DNA from: Gelidibacter algens
GTDB taxonomy: Bacteria > Bacteroidota > Bacteroidia > Flavobacteriales > Flavobacteriaceae
DNA length: 45,993 nucleotides
Assembly: GCF_001678675.1 (NCBI RefSeq)
Contig: NZ_LZRN01000034.1
Span: forward strand, 1 to 45,993
Reading direction: 5' to 3'
The notes beneath the pieces were generated by a model, which was not told where the DNA came from, searched no databases, and saw only the letters and a list, made by a program, of their open reading frames with translations. The translations under genes and the position numbers were made by a program. Of this stretch, positions 8,808 to 17,561 are shown piece by piece (positions within the stretch are counted from its first letter, which is position 1; each line of letters begins with the position of its first letter).

Positions 8808-9737
8808 ATGAAAACTATTAAGAATTTACTAGCCATCGTGGGGCTGGTCAGCATTTCAGGATTGTTCATATTTGCGGTACAAAAACCTGCAGATAAGGAC
8901 GTGGAGCCAGAAGAAATAATGATCAATGATTATAATGTATACGCTCTTAAATTACCTGATGATTTAAATTTTGCAGGAGAAAAGGTGCCGTTATCAGATC
9001 CTGATGTTTACGAACGTATGGATAAGGAGCTTTTAGTGAACACCTATTGGCAATCTAATGGTCTATTGATGTTTAAGCGCGCCAAAAAATACTTCCCAAT
9101 TATTGAACCTATTTTGAAAAAGCATGGCATCCCAGATGACTTTAAGTATTTGGCAGTTATTGAAAGTGGGTTGACAAACGCCGTATCTCCAGCGGGAGCA
9201 AGAGGTGTTTGGCAAATTATGCCAGAAACAGGAAAGGAAAATGGCTTAGAAGTCAATGAAAATGTGGATGAACGTTACCACTTGGAAAAAGCTACAGAAG
9301 TGGCCTGCAAATATTTATTACAATCAAAAAATAGTTTAGGCTCATGGACCTTGGCGGCGGCGGCTTATAATGCTGGAAATACTGGAATGTCAAGACGCTT
9401 AAAAGAGCAAGATGTCAGTGACTACTACGATTTGTTATTAGGAGAGGAGACCGGGCGTTATATATTCAGGATTGTAGCTTTGAAAGAAATTTTAAAGAAT
9501 CCAAAAACGTATGGGTTTAACTTTCAAGATGCTGATCTTTATAAAAATATTCCAACATTCACTGTTATGGTGGATAAAGAGGTGACTAATTTTGCTGCCT
9601 TTTCCAAAGAATATGGTATCAACTACAAAATTCTTAAAATTCATAATCCATGGTTGAGAGAAGCGCATTTAAATAATCGATCAAGAAAACAATATATGAT
9701 TGAGATTCCTGAAAAGGGATATTATTCCAAACCTTAA
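8808..9737 (+). CDS. Lytic transglycosylase (SLT/MltD-like)
   Basis: Peptidoglycan-cleaving enzyme, 309 residues, exported or membrane-anchored through an N-terminal hydrophobic segment (about 5-24). The SLT domain lies at about 100-240, with catalytic Glu119 in AVIESGLTNAVSPAGARG, then VWQIMPETG and AAAYNAGN, the three conserved lytic-transglycosylase motifs. No LysM repeat is recognisable at the C-terminus, although family members often have them. Its TAA overlaps the ATG of cardiolipin synthase by one base (TAATG), so the two are translationally coupled, both serving envelope maintenance. Confidence 0.92.
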   Translation: MKTIKNLLAIVGLVSISGLFIFAVQKPADKDVEPEEIMINDYNVYALKLPDDLNFAGEKVPLSDPDVYERMDKELLVNTYWQSNGLLMFKRAKKYFPIIEPILKKHGIPDDFKYLAVIESGLTNAVSPAGARGVWQIMPETGKENGLEVNENVDERYHLEKATEVACKYLLQSKNSLGSWTLAAAAYNAGNTGMSRRLKEQDVSDYYDLLLGEETGRYIFRIVALKEILKNPKTYGFNFQDADLYKNIPTFTVMVDKEVTNFAAFSKEYGINYKILKIHNPWLREAHLNNRSRKQYMIEIPEKGYYSKP

Positions 9738-11194
9738 TGGGTGACTTCATTTCCAATAATATATGGGTTATTGTTATAACTGTTAATTATCTTTTAGTCA
9801 TTTTAGCAGCATTTACAGTGCTTACCAAAAATTTGAATCCAACCAAAACGATATCCTATATTATCGTTTTGGTTTTTTTTCCATTTTTCGGACTTGTTGT
9901 CTACTACCTCTTTGGTCAGGAATACCGAAAAAATAAAATCTTCAACAGAAAACATATTCTCAATCAAAAATTGATTGCTGATGTCAGTAAACGCCTTAAG
10001 CCTGATAAACAGGAAATCACCGATTTAGAACACGATCTTCTCAATGAGAAAATCAAACTTGTAAAGCTGCTCCACAGCAGTCCAAACGCACCTTTGACGA
10101 CGTTTAATGATGTCAAAATCATTAAAAATGGAGAACATAAGTTTAAGATCCTTTTAGAGGATTTGAAAAAAGCCACAATGCACATTCATATGGAGTACTA
10201 TATTCTCCGTGATGATAAAATAGGAACGAAAATTATTGACATTTTATGTGATAAAGCCAAGGAAGGTGTCAAAGTAAGACTGAGCATAGACGATGTAGGC
10301 AGCAGCGTTTCAAGAAAAAATAAGAATAGGATGGAGGAGAGTGGTGTGGAATGGCATCCGTTTATGCCTGTTCTATTTCCTGGATTCACCGGTAAGATGA
10401 ACTACAGAAATCACCGTAAGATTGTGGTCATTGATGGGCAAATAGGATATATTGGTGGCATTAATGTTTCAGATACTTACGTCAATTATGAGGGCACCCC
10501 CCATTATTGGAGAGATACCCATTTGCGAATTGTTGGCGAATCTGTAAAGTCCTTACAGATCCATTTCTTAATGAATTGGGAGTTTGTGTCCGGCCGTAAT
10601 ATTAAGATTGAGGAGAGCTTTTTCCCGAAGGAAGATTGCAAAGAGAGTGTCGCTATGCAAATTGCGGCAAGTGGTCCAGATACAGATTGGGCCAATATCA
10701 TGGAGGTTATTTTTACGGCCATTGTCACTTCAGAGAACTATGTGTTTTTGACAACGCCTTATTTCATCCCTAATGATCAAATCATTACAGCGTTGCAAGT
10801 GGCTTCAAAAAGTGGCGTAGATGTTAGGCTACTTATTCCTAAAGAATCTGATTCCTGGACAGCAAAACACGCTACCAACTCCTATATCGAGTGTTTATTG
10901 GAGGCTAATATTAAAATCTATAGATATCGCAAAGGGTTTATCCATGCCAAAACAATAGTTATTGATGATGTGTTTTGTACCGTGGGGACCACCAATATAG
11001 ATTATAGGAGTTTCAATATCAACTTTGAAATCAATGCGATTATCTACAATACAGATAAAAGTCTGGAGCTTAAATCGCACTTTTTTGAAGATTTAGAAGA
11101 CAGTGAGCTCATTGATCAAGAACGATGGATGAACAGACCTAGAATCGAAAAATTCAAAGAATCTTATTGCAGACTTTGGGCACCATTGCTCTAA
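9737..11194 (+). CDS. cls: Cardiolipin synthase
   Basis: Inner-membrane phospholipase-D-family enzyme that makes cardiolipin from phosphatidylglycerol. The 485-residue protein has two N-terminal transmembrane helices (about 8-29 and 40-59) and two HKD motifs: His226, Lys228, Asp233 (NHRKIVVID) and His403, Lys405, Asp410 (IHAKTIVID). This is the full ClsA-type architecture and normal length. The start overlaps the preceding transglycosylase stop by one base. No terminator is seen on the plus strand; the hairpin downstream is oriented for the opposite gene. Confidence 0.95.
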   Translation: MGDFISNNIWVIVITVNYLLVILAAFTVLTKNLNPTKTISYIIVLVFFPFFGLVVYYLFGQEYRKNKIFNRKHILNQKLIADVSKRLKPDKQEITDLEHDLLNEKIKLVKLLHSSPNAPLTTFNDVKIIKNGEHKFKILLEDLKKATMHIHMEYYILRDDKIGTKIIDILCDKAKEGVKVRLSIDDVGSSVSRKNKNRMEESGVEWHPFMPVLFPGFTGKMNYRNHRKIVVIDGQIGYIGGINVSDTYVNYEGTPHYWRDTHLRIVGESVKSLQIHFLMNWEFVSGRNIKIEESFFPKEDCKESVAMQIAASGPDTDWANIMEVIFTAIVTSENYVFLTTPYFIPNDQIITALQVASKSGVDVRLLIPKESDSWTAKHATNSYIECLLEANIKIYRYRKGFIHAKTIVIDDVFCTVGTTNIDYRSFNINFEINAIIYNTDKSLELKSHFFEDLEDSELIDQERWMNRPRIEKFKESYCRLWAPLL

Positions 11195-11240
11195 TCTTCT
11201 AAGTGGCGTCTTGTTATTTCTTGGATGTCCAAAATGGTGC

Positions 11241-11276
11241 AAAAAAAACCTATTGATGTTTATGCATTAATAGGTT
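11241..11276 (-). terminator. Terminator of the TPR gene (minus strand)
   Basis: A 12-bp stem (11247-11258 with 11265-11276, one G-T pair) closes a 6-nt loop and, read on the minus strand, runs into a T8 tract. It begins 22 bp after the TPR gene stop. Confidence 0.85.
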
Positions 11277-11298
11277 AATCAGTTTCACAAATCAATAT

Positions 11299-11863
11299 CT
11301 AGCGTCTTCTTCCTTGCCTGTTTCCGCCGTAATGTTGGTTAGGCATCTGCGCTTTTTTCATGCTGTCTTTCATCATCTTAATCTGATCGGCCAACATGTT
11401 GCGTTTATCTAATTTTTGAGCTTCGTTCAACAATAATTTAGCCTCCTGAGGACGACGTTTGCTAAATGCGATTCCGGCAAGATTTAGTTTTGCCATAGCC
11501 ATATCATGATCCATTGCCAGCCCAAATGTTAAGGCCTTTTTAAAATATTTTTCGGATTCATTCATATTGGTCTGAGACACCATGATGCCGTGAAGATAAT
11601 TGTAATAGCCTTCTTGTTTTTTAACCAAAGCACTAGAAGGATTTTTGATTTTGTCTAACCAGCGCTTTGCACCAGGAAAATCTTGTTTTCTTAATCTTAA
11701 AAATGCCAAAAGGATAAATTCGTTTTTAAAATAAAGAAACACAAAAATTAGTGGACAACAAAATAAGCATGATGCCATTACCAATATTATTTTCAGTGAA
11801 TTGATAAACGGCAAAAGCCAATATTAAAGCAGTAATTACGAGTTTTATATTTTTATTGTACAT
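11299..11863 (-). CDS. TPR-like membrane protein, 5' end frameshifted
   Basis: The long frame covers 11299-11814 and encodes a basic, helical protein with tandem TPR-like units (ESEKYFKKALTFGLAMDHDMAMAKLNLAGIAFSKRRPQEA, about residues 70-135 of that frame) and a Gly/Arg-rich tail. The first 19 residues of that frame (ending CLFCCP) look unnatural. A second frame starting with ATG at 11863 reads MYNKNIKLVITALILAFAVY then IGNGIMLILLS, a proper membrane anchor that should join FVFLYFKNEF. Removing one G of the GG at 11753-11754 fuses them into a protein of about 187 residues with two N-terminal helices. It lies 2 bp downstream of a broken lipoprotein gene. Function is unknown; whether the frameshift is real or an error is unresolved. 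Confidence 0.7.
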
Positions 11864-11865
11864 GA

Positions 11866-12070
11866 TTAATTTAATGGTTTATAAGTAATTGTAGATGTTA
11901 TTTTATTGGGTATGGTCATGTTTGCCGCACGTATTTTGGTGTCTCCATAATAAACACCTTCAACGGTTATAGTTGTGAGCAGCCCTGTTGTTGAATTGGC
12001 GTCAATGCTTGTTTTTGGTTACCTGTTGGCACCATCATAAAATAACAAGCAAAAAAGTACATGCTTTCAT
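11866..12070 (-). pseudogene. Remnant of a short lipoprotein gene
   Basis: On the minus strand ATG at 12070 opens MKACTFLLVIL, a signal-peptide-like start, followed by an in-frame TGA and then WCQQVTKNK. Removing one A from the A5 run near 12017-12021 continues into an open, beta-rich C-terminal reading (TSIDANSTTGLLTTITVEG to TITYKPLN) that ends with TAA at 11866-11868, two bases before the next gene's ATG. The tight spacing and coherent C-terminus suggest a once-functional gene of about 68 codons now carrying one nonsense and one frameshift change. The family is not recognised. Confidence 0.4.
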
Positions 12071-12234
12071 AAATCGTATTGATGTGTCTTTTTAAAAATT
12101 AACAAAGAAACTAATTTTTTTTAAGTTGACATTCATATTTTAGCTTATAAGTCAAGTCTTGCTTATATTCTTTATCCCTATTTTGGACATCAAACAGTAA
12201 GATCAAAATTTCATAAAAATTTTTTAAAATTAGA

Positions 12235-12265
12235 TTTGCCAGAGTAAAAAGTCTTTGTATATTTG
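12235..12265 (+). promoter_or_regulatory. Promoter of rpmH
   Basis: TTTG at 12235-12238 and TATATTTG at 12258-12265 are 19 bp apart, an exact fit to the Bacteroidota -33/-7 consensus. The L34 gene starts 70 bp downstream. Confidence 0.8.
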
Positions 12266-12335
12266 CCCGCAGTTTTGGGGAGAGAATCCAGACAATATTT
12301 TAGACTATATAAGATTATTTTAAAGATATAAGACA

Positions 12336-12497
12336 ATGAGTAAAAGAACGTTTCAACCATCGAAAAGAAAGAGAAAAAACAAACACGGTTTTAGAGAAAG
12401 AATGGCTTCCGCTAATGGTAGAAAGGTTCTTGCACGTAGAAGAGCAAAAGGAAGAAAGAAACTATCTGTATCTTCAGAAACAAGACATAAAAAATAA
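12336..12497 (+). CDS. rpmH: 50S ribosomal protein L34
   Basis: A 53-residue, very basic ribosomal protein: [19 protein letters not shown] followed by [23 protein letters not shown], the diagnostic L34 signature, and a short tail ending TRHKK. It is the usual Bacteroidota length, a few residues longer than the E. coli protein. It has a clear promoter and its own terminator. The common neighbours dnaA and rnpA are absent here, which is normal for Flavobacteriia. Confidence 0.97.
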   Translation: MSKRTFQPSKRKRKNKHGFRERMASANGRKVLARRRAKGRKKLSVSSETRHKK

Positions 12498-12519
12498 TGA
12501 TTAACAATTGTTGATATTT

Positions 12520-12551
12520 AAAGGTGTTACTTAGGTGTAGCGCCTTTTTTT
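12520..12551 (+). terminator. Terminator after rpmH
   Basis: An 11-bp stem (12520-12530 with 12537-12547, two G-T pairs), 6-nt loop TTAGGT and a T-tract. It ends before the chosen carB ATG and makes a TTG start at 12550 unlikely. Confidence 0.85.
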
Positions 12552-12594
12552 GTACCCAAATCCTATTTATTTTTGCAACACAAAATCCATCATA

Positions 12595-15447
12595 ATGCCT
12601 AAAAACAAAAACATCAATTCTGTACTTATTATTGGCTCAGGACCAATCGTTATCGGACAAGCTTGCGAGTTTGATTATGCTGGCACCCAAGCCTTACGCT
12701 CACTTCGTGAAGATGGCATAGAAACCATACTCATCAATTCAAATCCGGCAACCATCATGACAGATCCAACTATGGCTGATCATGTTTATTTATTGCCGCT
12801 CACTACAAAATCAATTATTAAAATCTTGAAAGAACATCCACAAATTGATGCTGTTTTACCAACAATGGGGGGGCAAACAGCACTGAATTTATGTATTCAG
12901 GCAGATGAAAAAGGCATCTGGGATGATTTTGGTGTAAAACTTATTGGTGTTGATATCAATGCCATAAATATTACTGAAGATAGGGAAGAGTTTAGGGAGT
13001 TGATGCTCAAAATCGGTATTCCGATGGCCCCTCAAGCCACCGCAACATCCTATTTGGAAGGTAAAGAAATTGCTCAGGAGTTTGGTTTTCCTTTGGTGAT
13101 TAGAGCTTCCTTCACACTTGGTGGAGAAGGTGCTTCATTTGTGCATACAGAAGGTCAATTTGATGAAATGCTGACCCGTGGTTTAGAAGTTTCTCCTATC
13201 CATGAGGTGATGATCGACAAAGCTATGATCGGATGGAAGGAGTATGAATTGGAGCTCTTGCGCGATAGAAATGACAACGTTGTTATTATTTGTGCTATTG
13301 AAAATATGGACCCAATGGGCATCCATACGGGAGATTCTATTACTGTGGCACCTGCAATGACATTGTCTGACACTACCTACCAGCGCATGCGTGACATGGC
13401 TATCCATATGATGCGCAGTATTGGTGATTTTGCCGGAGGTTGTAATGTTCAGTTTGCGGTGAGCCCTGATAAAAATGAAGATATTATTGCCATTGAGATC
13501 AATCCGCGTGTATCCCGTTCTTCTGCCTTGGCGAGTAAGGCTACAGGATATCCTATCGCAAAAATTGCTGCAAAATTGGCCATTGGTTATAATTTGAACG
13601 AATTGAGCAATCAAATAACAAAATCTACTTCGGCATTATTCGAACCAACTTTAGATTATGTGGTCGTAAAAATCCCACGTTGGAATTTTGATAAATTTGA
13701 AGGTGCTGATCGAACTTTGGGTCTGCAAATGAAATCGGTAGGTGAAGTGATGGCCATTGGGCGCTCCTTTCAAGAGGCACTCCATAAGGCAACGCAATCT
13801 TTGGAAATTAAACGTAACGGACTAGGAGCTGATGGGAAAGGTTATAAAGACTATGATCAGGTTATAGATAAGCTGACACATGCCAGTTGGGACCGTGTGT
13901 TTGTGATTTATGACGCCATTCAAATGGGAATTCCGTTGAGTCGCATCCATGAAATTACAAAGATTGATATGTGGTTCTTAAAGCAATATGAAGAATTATA
14001 CCACCTTCAAAAAGAAATTTCAACCTTTACCATTGATACTATAGAGCGCGATTTATTGCTTGAAGCGAAGCAGAAAGGCTATGGCGACAGACAAATAGCA
14101 CATATGTTGAATTGTTTGGAAAGTCAAGTCTATAAAAAACGTGATGAACTCAATGTCAAGCGTGTTTATAAATTGGTAGATACGTGTGCTGCTGAGTTCA
14201 AAGCACAAACACCGTATTATTACTCTACTTTTGAAAACGACATGGAGTCTCCAGACGGCACCCGCACATCAGCCAATGAGAGTGTGGTGTCTGACAAGAA
14301 AAAGATTATTGTTTTAGGCTCAGGGCCTAACCGAATTGGACAGGGTATTGAGTTTGATTATTGCTGCGTCCATGGAGTTATGGCAGCTTCAGAATGTGGT
14401 TATGAAACCATCATGATCAATTGTAACCCTGAAACAGTATCTACAGATTTTGATATCTCTGACAAGTTGTATTTTGAACCTGTTTTCTGGGAACATATTT
14501 ACGACATTATTCGTCATGAAAAACCAGAAGGTGTTATTGTGCAGTTAGGTGGCCAAACGGCTTTGAAACTGGCAGAAAAGTTAGACCGTTATGGCATTAA
14601 AATCATTGGAACAACTTATAAGTCGCTCGACTTAGCTGAAGACAGAGGCAGTTTCTCAAAATTATTGCAAGAAAACAATATTCCTTATCCAGAGTTTGAT
14701 GTTGCTACCACGGCAGATGAAGCCTTGGCAATTTCAGATCATCTTGGTTTCCCTATTTTGGTACGCCCTTCTTATGTACTTGGCGGCCAAGGGATGAAAA
14801 TCGTGATCAATAAAAACGAATTGGAGGAGCATGTTGTGAATTTATTGCGAAGAATGCCAAACAATAAATTACTGCTAGATCATTATTTGGATGGTGCCAT
14901 TGAGGCGGAAGCTGATGCTATTTGTGATGGAGAAAATGTTTACATTATCGGTATCATGGAGCATATTGAGCCTTGTGGTGTTCACTCTGGTGATAGTAAT
15001 GCCACCTTGCCACCATTTAATTTGGGTGAGTTTGTGCTGCAACAGATAAAAGATCATACTAAAAAAATTGCGCTGGCTTTAAACACTGTAGGCCTGATCA
15101 ACGTTCAATTTGCTATTAAGGATGATGTTGTGTACATCATTGAGGCTAACCCAAGAGCATCCAGAACCGTACCTTTCATTGCTAAGGCATATAAAGAGCC
15201 CTATGTAAACTATGCCACAAAAGTGATGCTGGGCGAGAATAAAGTGACCGACTTTAACTTCAACCCACAATTGGAAGGTTTTGCGATTAAGCAGCCGGTG
15301 TTCTCTTTTAACAAGTTTCCTAATGTGAACAAAAAACTGGGACCAGAAATGAAAAGTACTGGTGAAAGCATCTTGTTTATTGATAATTTGAAGGATGATG
15401 AGTTTTACAATTTGTACTCTAGACGTAAAATGTATTTGAGTAAATAA
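12595..15447 (+). CDS. carB: Carbamoyl-phosphate synthase large subunit
   Basis: Makes carbamoyl phosphate for pyrimidine and arginine synthesis, with CarA supplying ammonia from glutamine. The ATG at 12595 (MPKNKNINSVLIIGSGP) is preferred because the upstream TTG at 12550 lies in the rpmH terminator; this gives 950 residues. Two homologous ATP-grasp halves are visible: the first begins VLIIGSGPIVIGQACEFDYAG, the second IIVLGSGPNRIGQGIEFDY (about residue 543), each with HSGD/HTGD and EINPR/EANPR metal-site motifs. E. coli CarB is 1073 residues. Here the protein ends soon after the second synthetase domain (NLYSRRKMYLSK), so the C-terminal MGS-like allosteric domain is essentially missing. carA is not in the window. 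Confidence 0.96.
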   Translation: MPKNKNINSVLIIGSGPIVIGQACEFDYAGTQALRSLREDGIETILINSNPATIMTDPTMADHVYLLPLTTKSIIKILKEHPQIDAVLPTMGGQTALNLCIQADEKGIWDDFGVKLIGVDINAINITEDREEFRELMLKIGIPMAPQATATSYLEGKEIAQEFGFPLVIRASFTLGGEGASFVHTEGQFDEMLTRGLEVSPIHEVMIDKAMIGWKEYELELLRDRNDNVVIICAIENMDPMGIHTGDSITVAPAMTLSDTTYQRMRDMAIHMMRSIGDFAGGCNVQFAVSPDKNEDIIAIEINPRVSRSSALASKATGYPIAKIAAKLAIGYNLNELSNQITKSTSALFEPTLDYVVVKIPRWNFDKFEGADRTLGLQMKSVGEVMAIGRSFQEALHKATQSLEIKRNGLGADGKGYKDYDQVIDKLTHASWDRVFVIYDAIQMGIPLSRIHEITKIDMWFLKQYEELYHLQKEISTFTIDTIERDLLLEAKQKGYGDRQIAHMLNCLESQVYKKRDELNVKRVYKLVDTCAAEFKAQTPYYYSTFENDMESPDGTRTSANESVVSDKKKIIVLGSGPNRIGQGIEFDYCCVHGVMAASECGYETIMINCNPETVSTDFDISDKLYFEPVFWEHIYDIIRHEKPEGVIVQLGGQTALKLAEKLDRYGIKIIGTTYKSLDLAEDRGSFSKLLQENNIPYPEFDVATTADEALAISDHLGFPILVRPSYVLGGQGMKIVINKNELEEHVVNLLRRMPNNKLLLDHYLDGAIEAEADAICDGENVYIIGIMEHIEPCGVHSGDSNATLPPFNLGEFVLQQIKDHTKKIALALNTVGLINVQFAIKDDVVYIIEANPRASRTVPFIAKAYKEPYVNYATKVMLGENKVTDFNFNPQLEGFAIKQPVFSFNKFPNVNKKLGPEMKSTGESILFIDNLKDDEFYNLYSRRKMYLSK

Positions 15448-15501
15448 GAATCGGAACGTCAGTTTTTATAATAAACTGAATTTTTAAATAAATCTTATGA
15501 A

Positions 15502-15532
15502 AGCCATCAACCGTTACGTTGATGGTTTTTTT
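15502..15532 (+). terminator. Terminator after carB
   Basis: An 8-bp stem (15504-15511 with 15518-15525), loop CGTTAC and a T7 tract, 55 bp after the carB stop and next to the convergent DUF3307 gene. Confidence 0.85.
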
Positions 15533-15538
15533 ATGGCA

Positions 15539-16243
15539 TTATCTGATGCCGATTAAATAGAGTAGGCCAATTAAAATGGCAATCCCAAAACTTATCAATG
15601 TTCCAATTAAGATGTATTCTGTCAGCTTACGCTCTTTTGATTCTTTTAAATCGCCAAACCTAAATACAGATTTTGCGGTAATTAAAAAGCCAACGGCTTC
15701 CCAATGATCTAAAATCACAAACACAAACACCAAAATGCGTTCTAAAATTCCAATGTACTTTCCCGCATCTTTAAGCGATTCATTACCTTCTGTAAGCTTT
15801 GAAATATTCCATTTTAAAAAGATGGACTTCATGATAATAGATACGGGTAGCGTTAAGAATAAGATAGCGGTGAGTAATATTAGAGTGCTGTCTGTAAAGA
15901 TGCTACCTAAAGAGACATCATTAGCTATAAAAATCCAATAGACGGCTACAATGACTAAAAGATGGAATAATTGATCTAAAAAGAACAACAGTCGCTTTGT
16001 TTTTTTATTTTGAAGGATGAGTTTTAAAGCGTCAATAGCAAAATGGGAAAGGCCCACGATGAGTATGATTGGCCATTGTGAGAGATCCCAAAGGATAATA
16101 AAGAGTAGCGCTATATGGATGAGTACATGCAAATAAAGTTTTGGTGATCTCAGTTTTCGTTTCTCCTTTTCTTTGACCCAAGAAGTAGGTTGCAGGAAGA
16201 AATCACCAATAAGATGAGCGAGTATGAGTTTTATAAGTATCAT
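15539..16243 (-). CDS. DUF3307 membrane protein
   Basis: Integral membrane protein of 234 residues with about six hydrophobic helices. The N-terminal motif LILAHLIGDFFLQPTSWVKEKEK and the LHVLIHIALLF segment are the hallmarks of DUF3307, whose conserved His and Asp residues lie in or near the membrane. Its biochemical function is not known to me. The start overlaps the satD stop by four bases (ATGA), so the two are translationally coupled. SatD and DUF3307 are recurrent neighbours, so it is probably the effector or partner of a SatD-regulated unit. Confidence 0.85.
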   Translation of the reverse strand: MILIKLILAHLIGDFFLQPTSWVKEKEKRKLRSPKLYLHVLIHIALLFIILWDLSQWPIILIVGLSHFAIDALKLILQNKKTKRLLFFLDQLFHLLVIVAVYWIFIANDVSLGSIFTDSTLILLTAILFLTLPVSIIMKSIFLKWNISKLTEGNESLKDAGKYIGILERILVFVFVILDHWEAVGFLITAKSVFRFGDLKESKERKLTEYILIGTLISFGIAILIGLLYLIGIR

Positions 16244-16866
16244 GCCTGTAAGGGTGTTATTTTTTGTTGGTAAAGTTTTTCCAATTGCATAATAACGTCC
16301 AAATGCGCGCGTTTTTGTCTGCTGCTCACTGCATTTTGATTGATGCCCAAGCGTTGGCCAAGTTCTTCTTGGAGCGCCTGGGGTTGCTCTATGTACAGTT
16401 TTACGATTTCGGCAGAATTAGAGGTCCAATGATCCATAATGGTCAAGGCTAATTTGAAGTACAAATTGAGGTCTTGATCCAATTGCGCGTCGGTGGTTTT
16501 TATTTTAAGGTTGACTTTTTCTTTTTTTAACTGCTCTAAAGTTTCACCAGAAAACTGAAAAGCCTCTCCGTTAGACTCCACAACACTATTGCCGCTAAAC
16601 GTTTTTTTGCCAATCCCTATGGCAATACGTACATCCAAGCCTTTTATGGTTTTTATACAGGCTTTAATATAGATGGCAGTTTTAAGACTGTCGGCAATGT
16701 TTGACGACTCCAATTGAAAGCTGTCGCCTCTATAGATGTTCCATTGCGATTTGTTCTGCGAGCACGCTGTCAACGCTTCCTTTAAAATCGAAAGCCATTC
16801 CTCAGAATTTTTGATTGATCTTGATCTGATAATATCTCCTGTCAATATACTTGTCATAGCAACCAA
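16240..16866 (-). CDS. SatD-family protein with C-terminal HTH
   Basis: A 208-residue protein of the SatD family. The N-terminus SILTGDIIRSRSI and the YRGDSFQLE motif resemble nucleotide-cyclase-like/SatD folds. IAIGIGKK and SNGEAFQFSG follow. The C-terminal part (about 165-195, EELGQRLGINQNAVSSRQKRA) is a clear helix-turn-helix, so it probably binds DNA. The start could be 16866 or the ATG three codons later (MTSILTGD), which fits the family better. It is first in a two-gene operon with DUF3307. The AAGTGATA repeats immediately upstream are a plausible operator, which suggests autoregulation. Confidence 0.8.
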   Translation of the reverse strand: MVAMTSILTGDIIRSRSIKNSEEWLSILKEALTACSQNKSQWNIYRGDSFQLESSNIADSLKTAIYIKACIKTIKGLDVRIAIGIGKKTFSGNSVVESNGEAFQFSGETLEQLKKEKVNLKIKTTDAQLDQDLNLYFKLALTIMDHWTSNSAEIVKLYIEQPQALQEELGQRLGINQNAVSSRQKRAHLDVIMQLEKLYQQKITPLQA

Positions 16867-16867
16867 T

Positions 16868-16990
16868 TTAGTGATACTCTTGATGATCTCTTACAAACGT
16901 GATAAATCATATTATCATCTATTTAAGTGATAAACATAAATATCACTTTATTAAGTGATATTCAAATATATTGCTTATTTACGAGATAAA
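16868..16990 (-). promoter_or_regulatory. AAGTGATA repeat cluster, probable operator of satD-DUF3307
   Basis: The 128-bp gap between satD and the thioesterase contains AAGTGATA at 16925-16932 and 16953-16960, its complement TATCACTT at 16941-16948, and shorter copies GTGATA at 16871-16876 and 16899-16904 with TTATCAT at 16912-16918. Together these form inverted and direct repeats close to the satD start codon. The HTH in SatD makes it the natural candidate binder (inference). Confidence 0.6.
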
Positions 16991-16994
16991 CAAA

Positions 16995-17561
16995 TTAAGG
17001 TAGCATCACCTTAACTTTATAAGTTTCTAAAATATGCATGTAATCATTTGGCGAAAAATCTCTTTCTTCGAATTCTTTTCGTCGCAATTGCTTCATTTCA
17101 ATACGTTTCAAACACTTCAAAAAGCGTCTGATTTCCTGTTTGTCGTTCAAGATCAATCCTGGCACTTCAACAGAATTTCCATCATCATCTTTGGCTACCA
17201 TCGTAAAGTAAGAAGAGTTACAATGCTTTTTTACGCCAGTTCTAATATTCTCAGCTTCCACACGAATGCCCACCACCATAGAGGTGTTGCCAACATAATT
17301 AATAGAGGCTTTCATGGTCACCAACTCACCAATTTCAATCGGATTTAAAAAATCGACCGTATCTACAGAAGCCGTAACACAATAGGCTCGGGAATGTTTT
17401 GAAGCACATGCAAAAGCAATCTGATCCATTAAATTGAGAATATATCCCCCGTGGATTTTTCCGTTAAAATTAGAATTGGACGGTTGCATCAATTCTGAAA
17501 TTAAGATTCTGGAGTCATCTACTTTTTTGTATTTTTTTTCGTCTTCCATATTATTCATCAT
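16995..17561 (-). CDS. Acyl-CoA thioesterase (YciA-type hotdog)
   Basis: Cytoplasmic hotdog-fold thioesterase of 188 residues, predicted to hydrolyse acyl-CoA. The motif GKIHGGYILNLMDQIAFACASKHS holds the conserved HGG and the catalytic Asp on the hotdog helix. VTASVDTVDFLNPIEIGELV and NYVGNTSMVVGIRVEAENI match the YciA/BACH family. A C-terminal extension of about 50 charged residues (KCLKRIEMKQLRRKEFEERD) goes beyond the minimal domain. The start is ambiguous: ATG at 17561, 17558 or 17549. The first two overlap the rmuC stop; the last sits one base after it. It is translated with rmuC. Confidence 0.9.
   Translation of the reverse strand: MMNNMEDEKKYKKVDDSRILISELMQPSNSNFNGKIHGGYILNLMDQIAFACASKHSRAYCVTASVDTVDFLNPIEIGELVTMKASINYVGNTSMVVGIRVEAENIRTGVKKHCNSSYFTMVAKDDDGNSVEVPGLILNDKQEIRRFLKCLKRIEMKQLRRKEFEERDFSPNDYMHILETYKVKVMLP

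Noticed and set aside
12550-12594. TTG start 15 codons upstream of carB ATG
   Set aside because: It lies in the T-tract of the rpmH terminator, and the family N-terminus begins at MPKNKN.
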